The position numbers were made by a program, and so were the translations under genes. 64,000 bases of DNA from Sediminibacterium sp. (lineage in GTDB: Bacteria; Bacteroidota; Bacteroidia; Chitinophagales; Chitinophagaceae): contig JANREK010000010.1 of NCBI GenBank assembly GCA_030726065.1, positions 48,858 through 112,857 on the forward strand, written 5' to 3'. How positions within the stretch are numbered: the stretch's first letter is position 1; the number at the start of each line of letters is the position of its first letter. Positions 1-7,739 of this stretch are shown one piece after another. The notes beneath the pieces were generated by a model. That model was not told the origin of the DNA and ran no database searches. It worked only from the letters and a program-made list of their open reading frames with translations.

Positions 1-121
1 CTTTTTTAGCAGGCGCTGCTTTTTTTACGGGTGCCACTTTTTTTGCAGGTACTGCCTTTTTTGCAGGTGCCGATTTTTTCGCAGGAGCTGTTTTTTTAGG
101 CGCTGGTTTTTTTGTAGCCAT
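1..121 (-). CDS. Lys/Ala/Pro-rich protein, N-terminus only (cut by window edge)
   Basis: The minus strand opens with ATG at 121 and stays open for 40 codons to the window edge. The peptide is almost only Lys, Ala and Pro, built from roughly six-residue PAKK-type repeats like the tails of histone H1-like proteins. Such a tail would be disordered and strongly basic, suited to binding nucleic acid. It follows ileS by 2 bp, so it is probably co-transcribed. In Bacteroidota a TraR/DksA-type zinc-finger regulator is often encoded next to ileS and can carry such a basic extension; that identity is inference, because the folded domain lies outside the window. A histone H1-like protein is the alternative. 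Confidence 0.6.
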   Translation of the reverse strand, partial: MATKKPAPKKTAPAKKSAPAKKAVPAKKVAPVKKAAPAKK

Positions 122-123
122 AA

Positions 124-3100
124 TTATCCTTTTTGTAATACTGAAATCCTTAATTTTTGGTCATTTATTTCGACATCCACCCCGTCTTCTAAAGCCGGGA
201 CCCAGTCTATTTCCAATGCCAGGATTTCGCGGCAAATATAATCGGAAAATTCATTAATAGCATCCTTCAAATCTGTGTTATCCACAATTCGGAGTAAAAT
301 CTTGTCTGTTAGCTCGAAATTTGCCTCTTTTCGGATGTTTTGAACCCTATTTACCAGCTCTCTAGCATTCCCTTCCTTCAATAAAGCCGGACTTAAAGTA
401 ATATCAAGGGCCACTGTGAGCGCATTTTTAACGGCAACGCTCCAACCAGGGATATCTTCCGCTATAATTTCTACCTCGCTCAATAACAAGGGGATCATTG
501 TACCCTCCACGTCCAAGTTGAGGGAACCGTCCTTTTCAAGCTGGCTAATTTGTGTCTGACTTAATGCCGTAATAACCGCTGAAGCTTGTTTCATCTTGGT
601 GCTCAATTTGGCGCCCAATAATTTAAAGTTGGGTTTTACCTTTTTGCTAATAACCCCCTCCGTTTCGGTTATATAATTAATTTCTTTAACGTTTACCTCT
701 GCCAAAATAAGTTCTTCCATTAAGCTAATCGCATCCTTCATTTTCGGATCTAATACAGGAATTAATATTTTTTGAAGCGGTTGACGAACTTTGATGTTTA
801 CCTTTTTTCGAATGGACAATACCAAAGAACAAATATCTTGCGCCATTTGCATACGCTCCTCTAAAGCAGCATCAATTTTTGTTGTATCCGCTTTAGGGAA
901 ATCAACATGATGAATTGATGTTTGTGTATGTTTTGTAGTAACACTATTTAAATTTCTAAATATTTGATCGCAGAAGAAAGGTGCTATTGGTGCCATTAAA
1001 CGAATAATGGTTTCAATACACTCATGCAAGGTTTGGTATGCTGAAATTTTATCTTCCGTATATGTTCCTTTCCAAAAACGACGACGACATAAACGTACGT
1101 ACCAGTTACTCAAATGCTGATCCACAAAGGTTTCTATGGCACGGCCTGCAATGGTTGGCTCAAAATCGTCCATGGCAACAGTTACCGTTTGCACTAAACT
1201 ATTTAAGGAAGAAATAATCCAACGATCAATTTCTGGTCTTTTATTTACGGGTATATAATCTTGCTCAAAACGAAACCCATCCACATTTGCATACAACACA
1301 AAAAATTGATAGGTATTGTATAAAGTACCAAAGAATTTTCTTTGAACTTCCTGAATTCCAGATAAATCAAACTTTAAATTATCCCAGGGTGAGGCATTGG
1401 TAACCAAATACCATCTGGTTGCATCCGCACCATAAGTTTGTAATGTTTCAAATGGATTTACCACATTGCCTAAACGCTTACTCATTTTATTGCCATTCTT
1501 ATCTAGCACCAACCCATTACTCATTACCGCTTTATAGGCAACGCTATCAAATAACAAAACACCGAGTGTATGCAATGTATAAAACCATCCGCGTGTTTGA
1601 TCCACGCCTTCACAAATAAAATCAGCTGGAAATGCTTGTCCTTTGTCAATTAAATCCTTATTCTCAAACGGATAATGCCATTGCGCATAAGGCATCGCGC
1701 CCGAATCAAACCAAACATCCACTAAATCGGAAACTCTTTTCATAGGTTGACCGGTCGCACTCAATAATTCTATTTGATCAACAAATGGTTTATGTAAATC
1801 AACATCTAATTTGCCATCTACTATTTGCAAATTCACTTCTTTGTTATAACCTTTTTCTTTTGCTGCAATAAAAAGTGTCGTTAGTTCTTGAATGGATCCA
1901 ATACAAATTTCTTCGGTACCATCATCTGTTCTCCAGATAGGCAACGGTGTGCCCCAATATCTGCTTCGAGATAAGTTCCAGTCCACCATATTCTCTAACC
2001 AATTACCAAAACGGCCTTCCCCGGTACTCTTTGGTTTCCAGTTAATTGTTTTATTTAATTCAACTAGGCGATCCTTAACTGCTGTAGTTTTTATAAACCA
2101 TGCATCTAATGGATAATATAAAATCGGCTTATCTGTCCTCCAACAATGCGGATAATTATGTTCGTATTTCTCCACCTTGAATGCCCTGTTTTCTTTTTTC
2201 AACTTAACAGAGATATCTACATTCACATCTTGAAACTCTTTTTCATCCTTATAATTTTTTACATACCTCCCACTAAATTCTCCAACACCTTCAATGAATT
2301 TTCCTTGTCTATCCACCAATGTGATAATGCCTAAGTTGTTTTTTTGTCCTACTTTGTAATCATCCGCACCAAATGCAGGTGAAGTATGTACAATACCAGT
2401 TCCGTCTTCAGTGGTTACAAAATCACCCACTACTATTTTAAATGGATCGCCTTCAAAGGTTGCAGGATCATTGGCTTCGAATGGCATTAACTGCTCATAG
2501 CGTAACCCATTTAACTTTGCACCTTTAAATTCAGTAATCAGTTTCCATGGAACAATTTTATCTCCTTCTGCAAATGTTTCAATTGTCAATCCCTCTTCCT
2601 TAAAATATTTTGAAATCAATGCTTTTGCTAAAACCACATTCACAGGTAATGCAGTATAAGGATTGTAAGTTGCTACTAAAGCATAATCAATATTAGGACC
2701 AACCGTTAAACCTAAATTAGATGGCAATGTCCATGGCGTAGTGGTCCATGCCATGTAATACACTTCATGGTTTTTATCATTTGTTGCAGCTGCATCAAAC
2801 AAAAATTTACTTTCGCTGCTTTGTATTGCCTTGAACATCGCAACCACCGAAGTATCTTTTACATCCTTGTAGGTACCTGGTTGATTTAATTCATGTGAAC
2901 TTAATCCTGTTCCTGCCGCAGGGGAATAAGGTTGTATACTTACACTTTGATACAAGTATCCTTTTTTATAAAGGGTACTTAATATCCACCAAAGTGTTTC
3001 GATGTAATTATTTTCAAAAGTGATATAGGGATTATTCAAATCAACCCAATAACCCATTTTGTTTGTGATATCATCCCATTCTTTTTTATAACGCAATACT

Positions 3101-3474
3101 GCTTCGCGACATTTTTGATTGTACTCCTCTACTGTTATTTTTTTTCCGATATCTTCTTTCGTAATGCCTAGTTCTTTTTCAACGCCTAACTCCACAGGCA
3201 ACCCGTGGGTATCCCAACCACCTTTTCGCTTCACTTGAAATCCTTGCATGGTTTTATAGCGACAAACCATATCTTTTAAGGTCCTTGAAATAACATGATG
3301 AATGCCTGGCATTCCATTGGCACTTGGGGGTCCCTCGTAAAATACAAAAGGGTTTTTTCCCTCTCTTAAGGTTACCGATTGCTCAAATGCTTGTTCTGCT
3401 TTCCAGGCAGCCAAAATTTCTGCCTCAATAGTAGGCAAATGGAGTCCATTAAATTCAGTGTACTTTTTATTCAT
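124..3474 (-). CDS. ileS: Isoleucyl-tRNA synthetase, type 2 (IleRS2), with swapped GxHH signature
   Basis: Charges tRNA-Ile with isoleucine in the cytoplasm. At 1116 aa it has the length of IleRS2 enzymes. The class I nucleotide-binding signature region is PPSANGMPGIHH at residues 49-60, which reads G57-I58-H59-H60 where the canonical motif is H-x-G-H. The second signature, KMSKR, lies near residue 663. A long CP1 editing region lies between them, and an anticodon-binding C-terminal half follows. IleRS2 enzymes are generally insensitive to mupirocin, and the GxHH swap is known from a hyper-resistant subset. The gene lies 97 bp downstream of lspA and has a TACCTTCG box upstream. Identity is certain; the resistance is inferred from the motif. 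Confidence 0.98.
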   Translation of the reverse strand: MNKKYTEFNGLHLPTIEAEILAAWKAEQAFEQSVTLREGKNPFVFYEGPPSANGMPGIHHVISRTLKDMVCRYKTMQGFQVKRKGGWDTHGLPVELGVEKELGITKEDIGKKITVEEYNQKCREAVLRYKKEWDDITNKMGYWVDLNNPYITFENNYIETLWWILSTLYKKGYLYQSVSIQPYSPAAGTGLSSHELNQPGTYKDVKDTSVVAMFKAIQSSESKFLFDAAATNDKNHEVYYMAWTTTPWTLPSNLGLTVGPNIDYALVATYNPYTALPVNVVLAKALISKYFKEEGLTIETFAEGDKIVPWKLITEFKGAKLNGLRYEQLMPFEANDPATFEGDPFKIVVGDFVTTEDGTGIVHTSPAFGADDYKVGQKNNLGIITLVDRQGKFIEGVGEFSGRYVKNYKDEKEFQDVNVDISVKLKKENRAFKVEKYEHNYPHCWRTDKPILYYPLDAWFIKTTAVKDRLVELNKTINWKPKSTGEGRFGNWLENMVDWNLSRSRYWGTPLPIWRTDDGTEEICIGSIQELTTLFIAAKEKGYNKEVNLQIVDGKLDVDLHKPFVDQIELLSATGQPMKRVSDLVDVWFDSGAMPYAQWHYPFENKDLIDKGQAFPADFICEGVDQTRGWFYTLHTLGVLLFDSVAYKAVMSNGLVLDKNGNKMSKRLGNVVNPFETLQTYGADATRWYLVTNASPWDNLKFDLSGIQEVQRKFFGTLYNTYQFFVLYANVDGFRFEQDYIPVNKRPEIDRWIISSLNSLVQTVTVAMDDFEPTIAGRAIETFVDQHLSNWYVRLCRRRFWKGTYTEDKISAYQTLHECIETIIRLMAPIAPFFCDQIFRNLNSVTTKHTQTSIHHVDFPKADTTKIDAALEERMQMAQDICSLVLSIRKKVNIKVRQPLQKILIPVLDPKMKDAISLMEELILAEVNVKEINYITETEGVISKKVKPNFKLLGAKLSTKMKQASAVITALSQTQISQLEKDGSLNLDVEGTMIPLLLSEVEIIAEDIPGWSVAVKNALTVALDITLSPALLKEGNARELVNRVQNIRKEANFELTDKILLRIVDNTDLKDAINEFSDYICREILALEIDWVPALEDGVDVEINDQKLRISVLQKG

Positions 3475-3505
3475 AAAACGCTTATCCTAGCTCATTTTTA
3501 GGGCA

Positions 3506-3513
3506 CGAAGGTA
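3506..3513 (-). promoter_or_regulatory. Possible -7 box (TACCTTCG) for ileS
   Basis: The minus strand reads TACCTTCG, one base off the Bacteroidota -7 consensus TAnnTTTG, 31 nt before the ileS ATG. No clear -33 element was found, so support is moderate. Confidence 0.45.
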
Positions 3514-3570
3514 CGAATAAGCTTGTAAAAAAGGTAAGGCCATTTTTTGGTCAAAACAGGGTCAATACCT

Positions 3571-4224
3571 CTACAAAATAGGTTTATATGGGCTTTCGGG
3601 AGTAGTATCTTCGGGATCCTTGAAAAATGTACCTTGAAAAACAAACAAAGAAATTACGCCTGTGCTAATTGCCGCATCTGCCACATTGAAAACAGGTCTA
3701 AAAAACTCAAACTCCTCCCCGCCCCAAATGGGGAACCAGGATGGGAAGTGTGCATTTTGAATAATTGGGAAATAAAACATGTCCACTACTTTTCCTTGTA
3801 ATAAAGGCGCATACCCTCCGCCCAAAGGAAACAGTTGAGCTACCATGGTGGTGTAAGGAACACTTGCTTCAAATATTACACCGTAAAAAATGCTATCAAT
3901 TAAATTTCCCAACGCACCTGCAAAAATGAGTGCTGCACAAAATAAAAAACCATTATGGTACTTTTTTTCGATAAACCCTTTTATTAAAAATACGCCCCAA
4001 ATTACTGCTACTAATCTAAATAAGGTTAAGGCGATTTTTCCAATATTGCCGCCCCACTTTAAACCCCATGCCATTCCTTCGTTCTCCACAAAGTGAAGTC
4101 TGGCCCATGTTCCGATGATTGCATGCTCCTCTCCAATAAAATAATTTAATTTAATATAAAACTTTAACGCTTGATCAATAAAAATAATCAAAGCAACTAA
4201 CGCAACTATTTTTTTCCCGTTCAT
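3571..4224 (-). CDS. lspA: Lipoprotein signal peptidase (signal peptidase II)
   Basis: Inner-membrane aspartyl protease that cleaves the signal peptide of prolipoproteins after lipidation. The 217-aa protein has four hydrophobic segments and both catalytic motifs: GNLID with N107 and D110, and FNVAD at 179-183 with D183. An insert of about 60 residues between these motifs makes it longer than the proteobacterial enzyme (about 165 aa), as in other Bacteroidota LspA proteins. It has its own TATCTTTG promoter box and lies between murF-alr and ileS. The PstS-like lipoprotein near 41 kb would be one of its substrates. Confidence 0.96.
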   Translation of the reverse strand: MNGKKIVALVALIIFIDQALKFYIKLNYFIGEEHAIIGTWARLHFVENEGMAWGLKWGGNIGKIALTLFRLVAVIWGVFLIKGFIEKKYHNGFLFCAALIFAGALGNLIDSIFYGVIFEASVPYTTMVAQLFPLGGGYAPLLQGKVVDMFYFPIIQNAHFPSWFPIWGGEEFEFFRPVFNVADAAISTGVISLFVFQGTFFKDPEDTTPESPYKPIL

Positions 4225-4249
4225 ATCAATTTAAAATTATAATGATGTG

Positions 4250-4257
4250 CAAAGATA
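4250..4257 (-). promoter_or_regulatory. Bacteroidota promoter for lspA (TATCTTTG)
   Basis: The minus strand carries TATCTTTG, a perfect TAnnTTTG -7 box, with TTG 21 nt upstream as a -33 element. It sits 25 nt before the lspA ATG, in the 46-bp gap after murF-alr. Confidence 0.7.
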
Positions 4258-4270
4258 ATACTTTGATAAG

Positions 4271-6736
4271 TTAGTCTTCAATATAGATTCTTTTTACTCT
4301 TTGTCCAATGGAAGTTAATATTTCATAGGGGATGGTTCCTGCCCATTTTGCAACTTGTGCAAGTGCTAAATTTTTGCCAAATACTTGTACCGAATCTCCT
4401 TCATGAACAGATGGAATATCTGTGATGTCAATCATGGTCATATCCATACATATATCTCCAACAATGGGCGCCAATAAACCATTCACCCACATGGCACCAA
4501 TCCCTAATCCCAACTGCCTGCTATAGCCATCCGCATAACCTAGCCGCACAGTAGCAATAATACTATCCCGCAATAACAGGCCGGCGCGATTGTATCCTAC
4601 CGTATCTCCTTTTTTCAAATGTCGAATTTGTGAGATGGTCGTGGTTAACTGGATAACGGGTTCTAGCGCAAGAGGTCCTTGGCTAGTACCATACAATCCA
4701 ATACCTAACCGTACCATATCTAAATGAAAAACGGGGTCTAATAATATTGCATCTGAGTTTGCAATATGTTTTAGGGTTATATACCCCAAAGCTGTTTCAA
4801 TTTTTGCTGCAGCCCTATTAAATAAATCCAATTGCTGATGTGTGAAATTTTCTAATGTCTTATTTCCACTTCCACTTAAATGGCTAAATATGGTTTGCAC
4901 TTTTAGTTGCGAATTTGATTTTAATAAGTCACATAAATTTTCAATAGTATCCATATCAAAACCCAAACGATTCATCCCCGTATTTAATTTTATATGAATA
5001 GGGAAGTTTGAAATCGCTTGATTTTTTATGTAATCATTAAATTGTTGGTATAGGGAAAAGGAAAATATTTCAGGTTCCATATGATACTTGACCAAAGTAT
5101 CAAAGGTAGTTTCATCCACATTCATCACCATAATGGGCACATGAATGCCAGCCTGCCTTAATGCGACACCTTCATCTGCATATGCGACAGATAAATAGTC
5201 AACATGATGAAATTGTAAAATGCGTGCTACTTCAATACTACCTGACCCATAGCCAAAAGCCTTCACCATGGCCATCATTTTAACTTTAGGTCCAATGACC
5301 GCTTTAATTTTTTTAAAATTCTCCACCAATGTGGTTAAATTAATTTCCGCCATGGTTTTATGAACCTGGAGCTGTAATAGTTCATTTATTTTTTCTAGTT
5401 CAAAAATGCGCGCACCTTTGATCAAAATAAATTCCTCTTTAAAGGAATGTATATCCATTTGATGAATGAACTGATGGGTGGTATCAAAACTAATCACATG
5501 AACACCCTTATTTTGTAATTCGTTATTTTGTTGTAGTGCCTTAGCTAATTCCGGCCCAATGGTGATGAGTTTTTTTATTGGAAAAACAGCTAACTGCCGA
5601 AGTAAATCATCATATTGAACTGCACTCTGATTTAAATGAGCGAAATCAGACAATATTAATGTGATAGGTAATGCCCCCGCTTGTTGTGTTGCATAGGTTA
5701 AGGCCAATTGTAATGAATGTATATCATTACTATAGCTATCATTTAATATATAACATTGTTGAATGCCTTTTTTTATTTGCATCCGCATATCTAAATGCCT
5801 TATTTGAATGATTCCTTCCTGTAACTCAGATAGCGGGACTTTCAGATGTAACAATGTGAGTAAGCAAGTAATTGTATTATTTATGGAAATCAAGTCGGTA
5901 AAAGGAATTACTAATTGCAAATCAGCTCCAAGGTAATTGGCCTGTAAATGGGTTTGTCCTTGAATAATTTTTTCGCTTTGAATTTTTAAAGTGGCTTCAC
6001 CAGTTCTTGTCCAAGTAATGATAGATGGATAACCTGCATTATGCGCAACATTCTTATCATCCAATTCCGATAATGGCGCAATAATTATTTGTGCTTTTTG
6101 AAATAATTTCCATTTTTCATTTCTTTTCTCCGTTTCATTTTCAAAACCTTCTTGATGCGCCGTTCCCATACTGGTCAAAATACCAATGGTAGGCTGTATG
6201 ATATTTGCCAATACATCCATCTCCCCTTTTTGTGAAATACCTGCTTCAAAAATGGCCAATTGGTGTTTGCCATCCATTTCCCAAACACTTAAGGGTACCC
6301 CGATTTGTGAATTGTAACTACGAGGACTTCGAATTATATGATATCGATTCGAAAGTAATTGATTTAACCATTCCTTGACAATGGTTTTGCCATTACTCCC
6401 TGTGATTCCTATTACTGGATAGTTAAATTGGGCACGGTGTCGTGAAGCAACCATTTGTAATGCGCCAAGAACATCATTTACTTTTAAAAAATTGACATCG
6501 GGAAAAGTACTTGTATCAAATTTTGTATTTACTACAAAATTAAATACACCACGCTGCATTAATTCTTCAACATATAAGTGGCCATCATTTTGCCCGGTAG
6601 CAATTGCAAAAAATAAACTGGTATCAGGATAAACGAGTCTACGGCTGTCTGTAAGTAAATGAGCAATATGCGCTGGTGTTTTAATAACAGAATTTGTATG
6701 TAGCCAGCTTGCAATATGTTCAATGGTATATGACAA
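4271..6736 (-). CDS. murF-alr: Bifunctional MurF - alanine racemase fusion
   Basis: Two cell-wall enzymes in one 821-aa chain. Residues 1 to about 455 are a MurF-type ligase (adds D-Ala-D-Ala to UDP-MurNAc-tripeptide) with the ATP loop TGSNGKT at 112-118. Residues from about 460 are a PLP-dependent alanine racemase: VKAFGYGSG with the PLP lysine near 492, and GYADGY further on. One protein thus both makes D-Ala and uses the dipeptide derived from it; this fusion is common in Bacteroidota. In the ligase half the region after the ATP loop looks like a normal MurF. The start is TTG at 6736: an in-frame TAG lies immediately upstream and the peptide from TTG (SYTIEHIASWL) matches MurF N-termini. 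It follows terC by 13 bp. Confidence 0.95.
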   Translation of the reverse strand: MSYTIEHIASWLHTNSVIKTPAHIAHLLTDSRRLVYPDTSLFFAIATGQNDGHLYVEELMQRGVFNFVVNTKFDTSTFPDVNFLKVNDVLGALQMVASRHRAQFNYPVIGITGSNGKTIVKEWLNQLLSNRYHIIRSPRSYNSQIGVPLSVWEMDGKHQLAIFEAGISQKGEMDVLANIIQPTIGILTSMGTAHQEGFENETEKRNEKWKLFQKAQIIIAPLSELDDKNVAHNAGYPSIITWTRTGEATLKIQSEKIIQGQTHLQANYLGADLQLVIPFTDLISINNTITCLLTLLHLKVPLSELQEGIIQIRHLDMRMQIKKGIQQCYILNDSYSNDIHSLQLALTYATQQAGALPITLILSDFAHLNQSAVQYDDLLRQLAVFPIKKLITIGPELAKALQQNNELQNKGVHVISFDTTHQFIHQMDIHSFKEEFILIKGARIFELEKINELLQLQVHKTMAEINLTTLVENFKKIKAVIGPKVKMMAMVKAFGYGSGSIEVARILQFHHVDYLSVAYADEGVALRQAGIHVPIMVMNVDETTFDTLVKYHMEPEIFSFSLYQQFNDYIKNQAISNFPIHIKLNTGMNRLGFDMDTIENLCDLLKSNSQLKVQTIFSHLSGSGNKTLENFTHQQLDLFNRAAAKIETALGYITLKHIANSDAILLDPVFHLDMVRLGIGLYGTSQGPLALEPVIQLTTTISQIRHLKKGDTVGYNRAGLLLRDSIIATVRLGYADGYSRQLGLGIGAMWVNGLLAPIVGDICMDMTMIDITDIPSVHEGDSVQVFGKNLALAQVAKWAGTIPYEILTSIGQRVKRIYIED

Positions 6737-6749
6737 CTAAATGATTTAA

Positions 6750-7718
6750 TTAAATTGAATTATCTTTTAAATCCTTAGGAAGATTTTTTTGCTTATTTGA
6801 AAAGATAGAGTACAATATAGAGCCCATGATTGAAAATAAAATCACTAATAAGGACAATAAAACTTGTGTGTTTTTACTCATCACCATATTGATATAATGT
6901 TCCCCTAACATTTTAACGCCAATAAATACTAAAACAAGGGCAATTCCTTTTTGTAAATGTTCAAACTCATTAACAGCACCACGCAATAAAAAGAATAAGG
7001 AGCGCAATCCTAAAATTGCAAAAATATTGGAAGTATAAATCACTAAACTATTCATTGAAATCCCCATGACTGCTGGAATAGAATCAAGCGCAAAAACGAT
7101 GTCAATTGCCGCAAGTAAAATAACCACCACAAATAAAGTGGTATACACAGGCTTGCCATTTTGGCGAATCATAAACTTACCCTCTCCATCAGAGGGTGTG
7201 AGCGGCAAAAAGCTTTTCAAAAATTTATAAATTTTTGAATCATGTGGATCAAATGCACTATCCTCGTCAGCCACAAACATTTTATACCCCGTATACAATA
7301 AAAACACACCAAAAATATACAATACCCATGCAAATTGTGCAACAAGGGCTACTCCCAAGGTTATAAATAAAACCCTAAATACAATTGCTGCTAAAATTCC
7401 AATTAAAAGCACACGCGACAGATGTATTTCTTTCACCTTGAAGGCGTCAAAAATTAAAATAAAAACAAAAATATTATCAATACTTAAACTCCACTCCATC
7501 AAATAGCCGCTCAAATATTCAAATGCAATTTTTTGTCCTTCTTCTACCCACATAAACACAAAAAATCCGAGCGCTAATAAAACCCATAAAAAGGTTTGAC
7601 GCATCGCTTGGCGAATAGTAATGGTGGTATTTTTTTTACTTAAAAATCCTAAATCGAGCGTTAATGCAATTAATATTACAATCCCGAATACGGTGTAAAC
7701 AGTTTGATCTGTTGTCAT
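6750..7718 (-). CDS. TerC/Alx family membrane protein
   Basis: Integral inner-membrane protein of 322 aa with about nine hydrophobic segments. It has the family's acidic intramembrane signatures, including MEWSLSIDNIFVF and a second DIVFALDSIPAV segment. TerC/Alx proteins are linked to metal ion (manganese) homeostasis or metalation of exported enzymes; the substrate here cannot be read from sequence. It lies 21 bp after gldF-gldG yet has its own promoter with both -33 and -7 elements. The -7 box ends 4 nt before ATG, so its mRNA may lack a leader. No Mn riboswitch (yybP-ykoY) can fit in that gap. Confidence 0.9.
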   Translation of the reverse strand: MTTDQTVYTVFGIVILIALTLDLGFLSKKNTTITIRQAMRQTFLWVLLALGFFVFMWVEEGQKIAFEYLSGYLMEWSLSIDNIFVFILIFDAFKVKEIHLSRVLLIGILAAIVFRVLFITLGVALVAQFAWVLYIFGVFLLYTGYKMFVADEDSAFDPHDSKIYKFLKSFLPLTPSDGEGKFMIRQNGKPVYTTLFVVVILLAAIDIVFALDSIPAVMGISMNSLVIYTSNIFAILGLRSLFFLLRGAVNEFEHLQKGIALVLVFIGVKMLGEHYINMVMSKNTQVLLSLLVILFSIMGSILYSIFSNKQKNLPKDLKDNSI

Positions 7719-7722
7719 AAAG

Positions 7723-7730
7723 TAAAGATA
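7723..7730 (-). promoter_or_regulatory. Promoter of terC (TATCTTTA, 4 nt from ATG)
   Basis: The minus strand has TTTTG, 20 nt, TATCTTTA, then four bases (CTTT) and ATG. Both elements and their spacing fit the Bacteroidota consensus. Transcription would start at or next to the start codon. Confidence 0.65.
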
Positions 7731-7739
7731 ATACTAGAT

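Noticed and set aside
278..286. TTATCCACA, a perfect DnaA box
   Set aside because: A single copy inside the ileS coding sequence, with no others nearby and no dnaA or dnaN gene; not an origin.
6719..7735. Manganese riboswitch upstream of the TerC/Alx gene
   Set aside because: The upstream gap is 21 bp and the promoter ends 4 nt before ATG, so no room for an aptamer exists.
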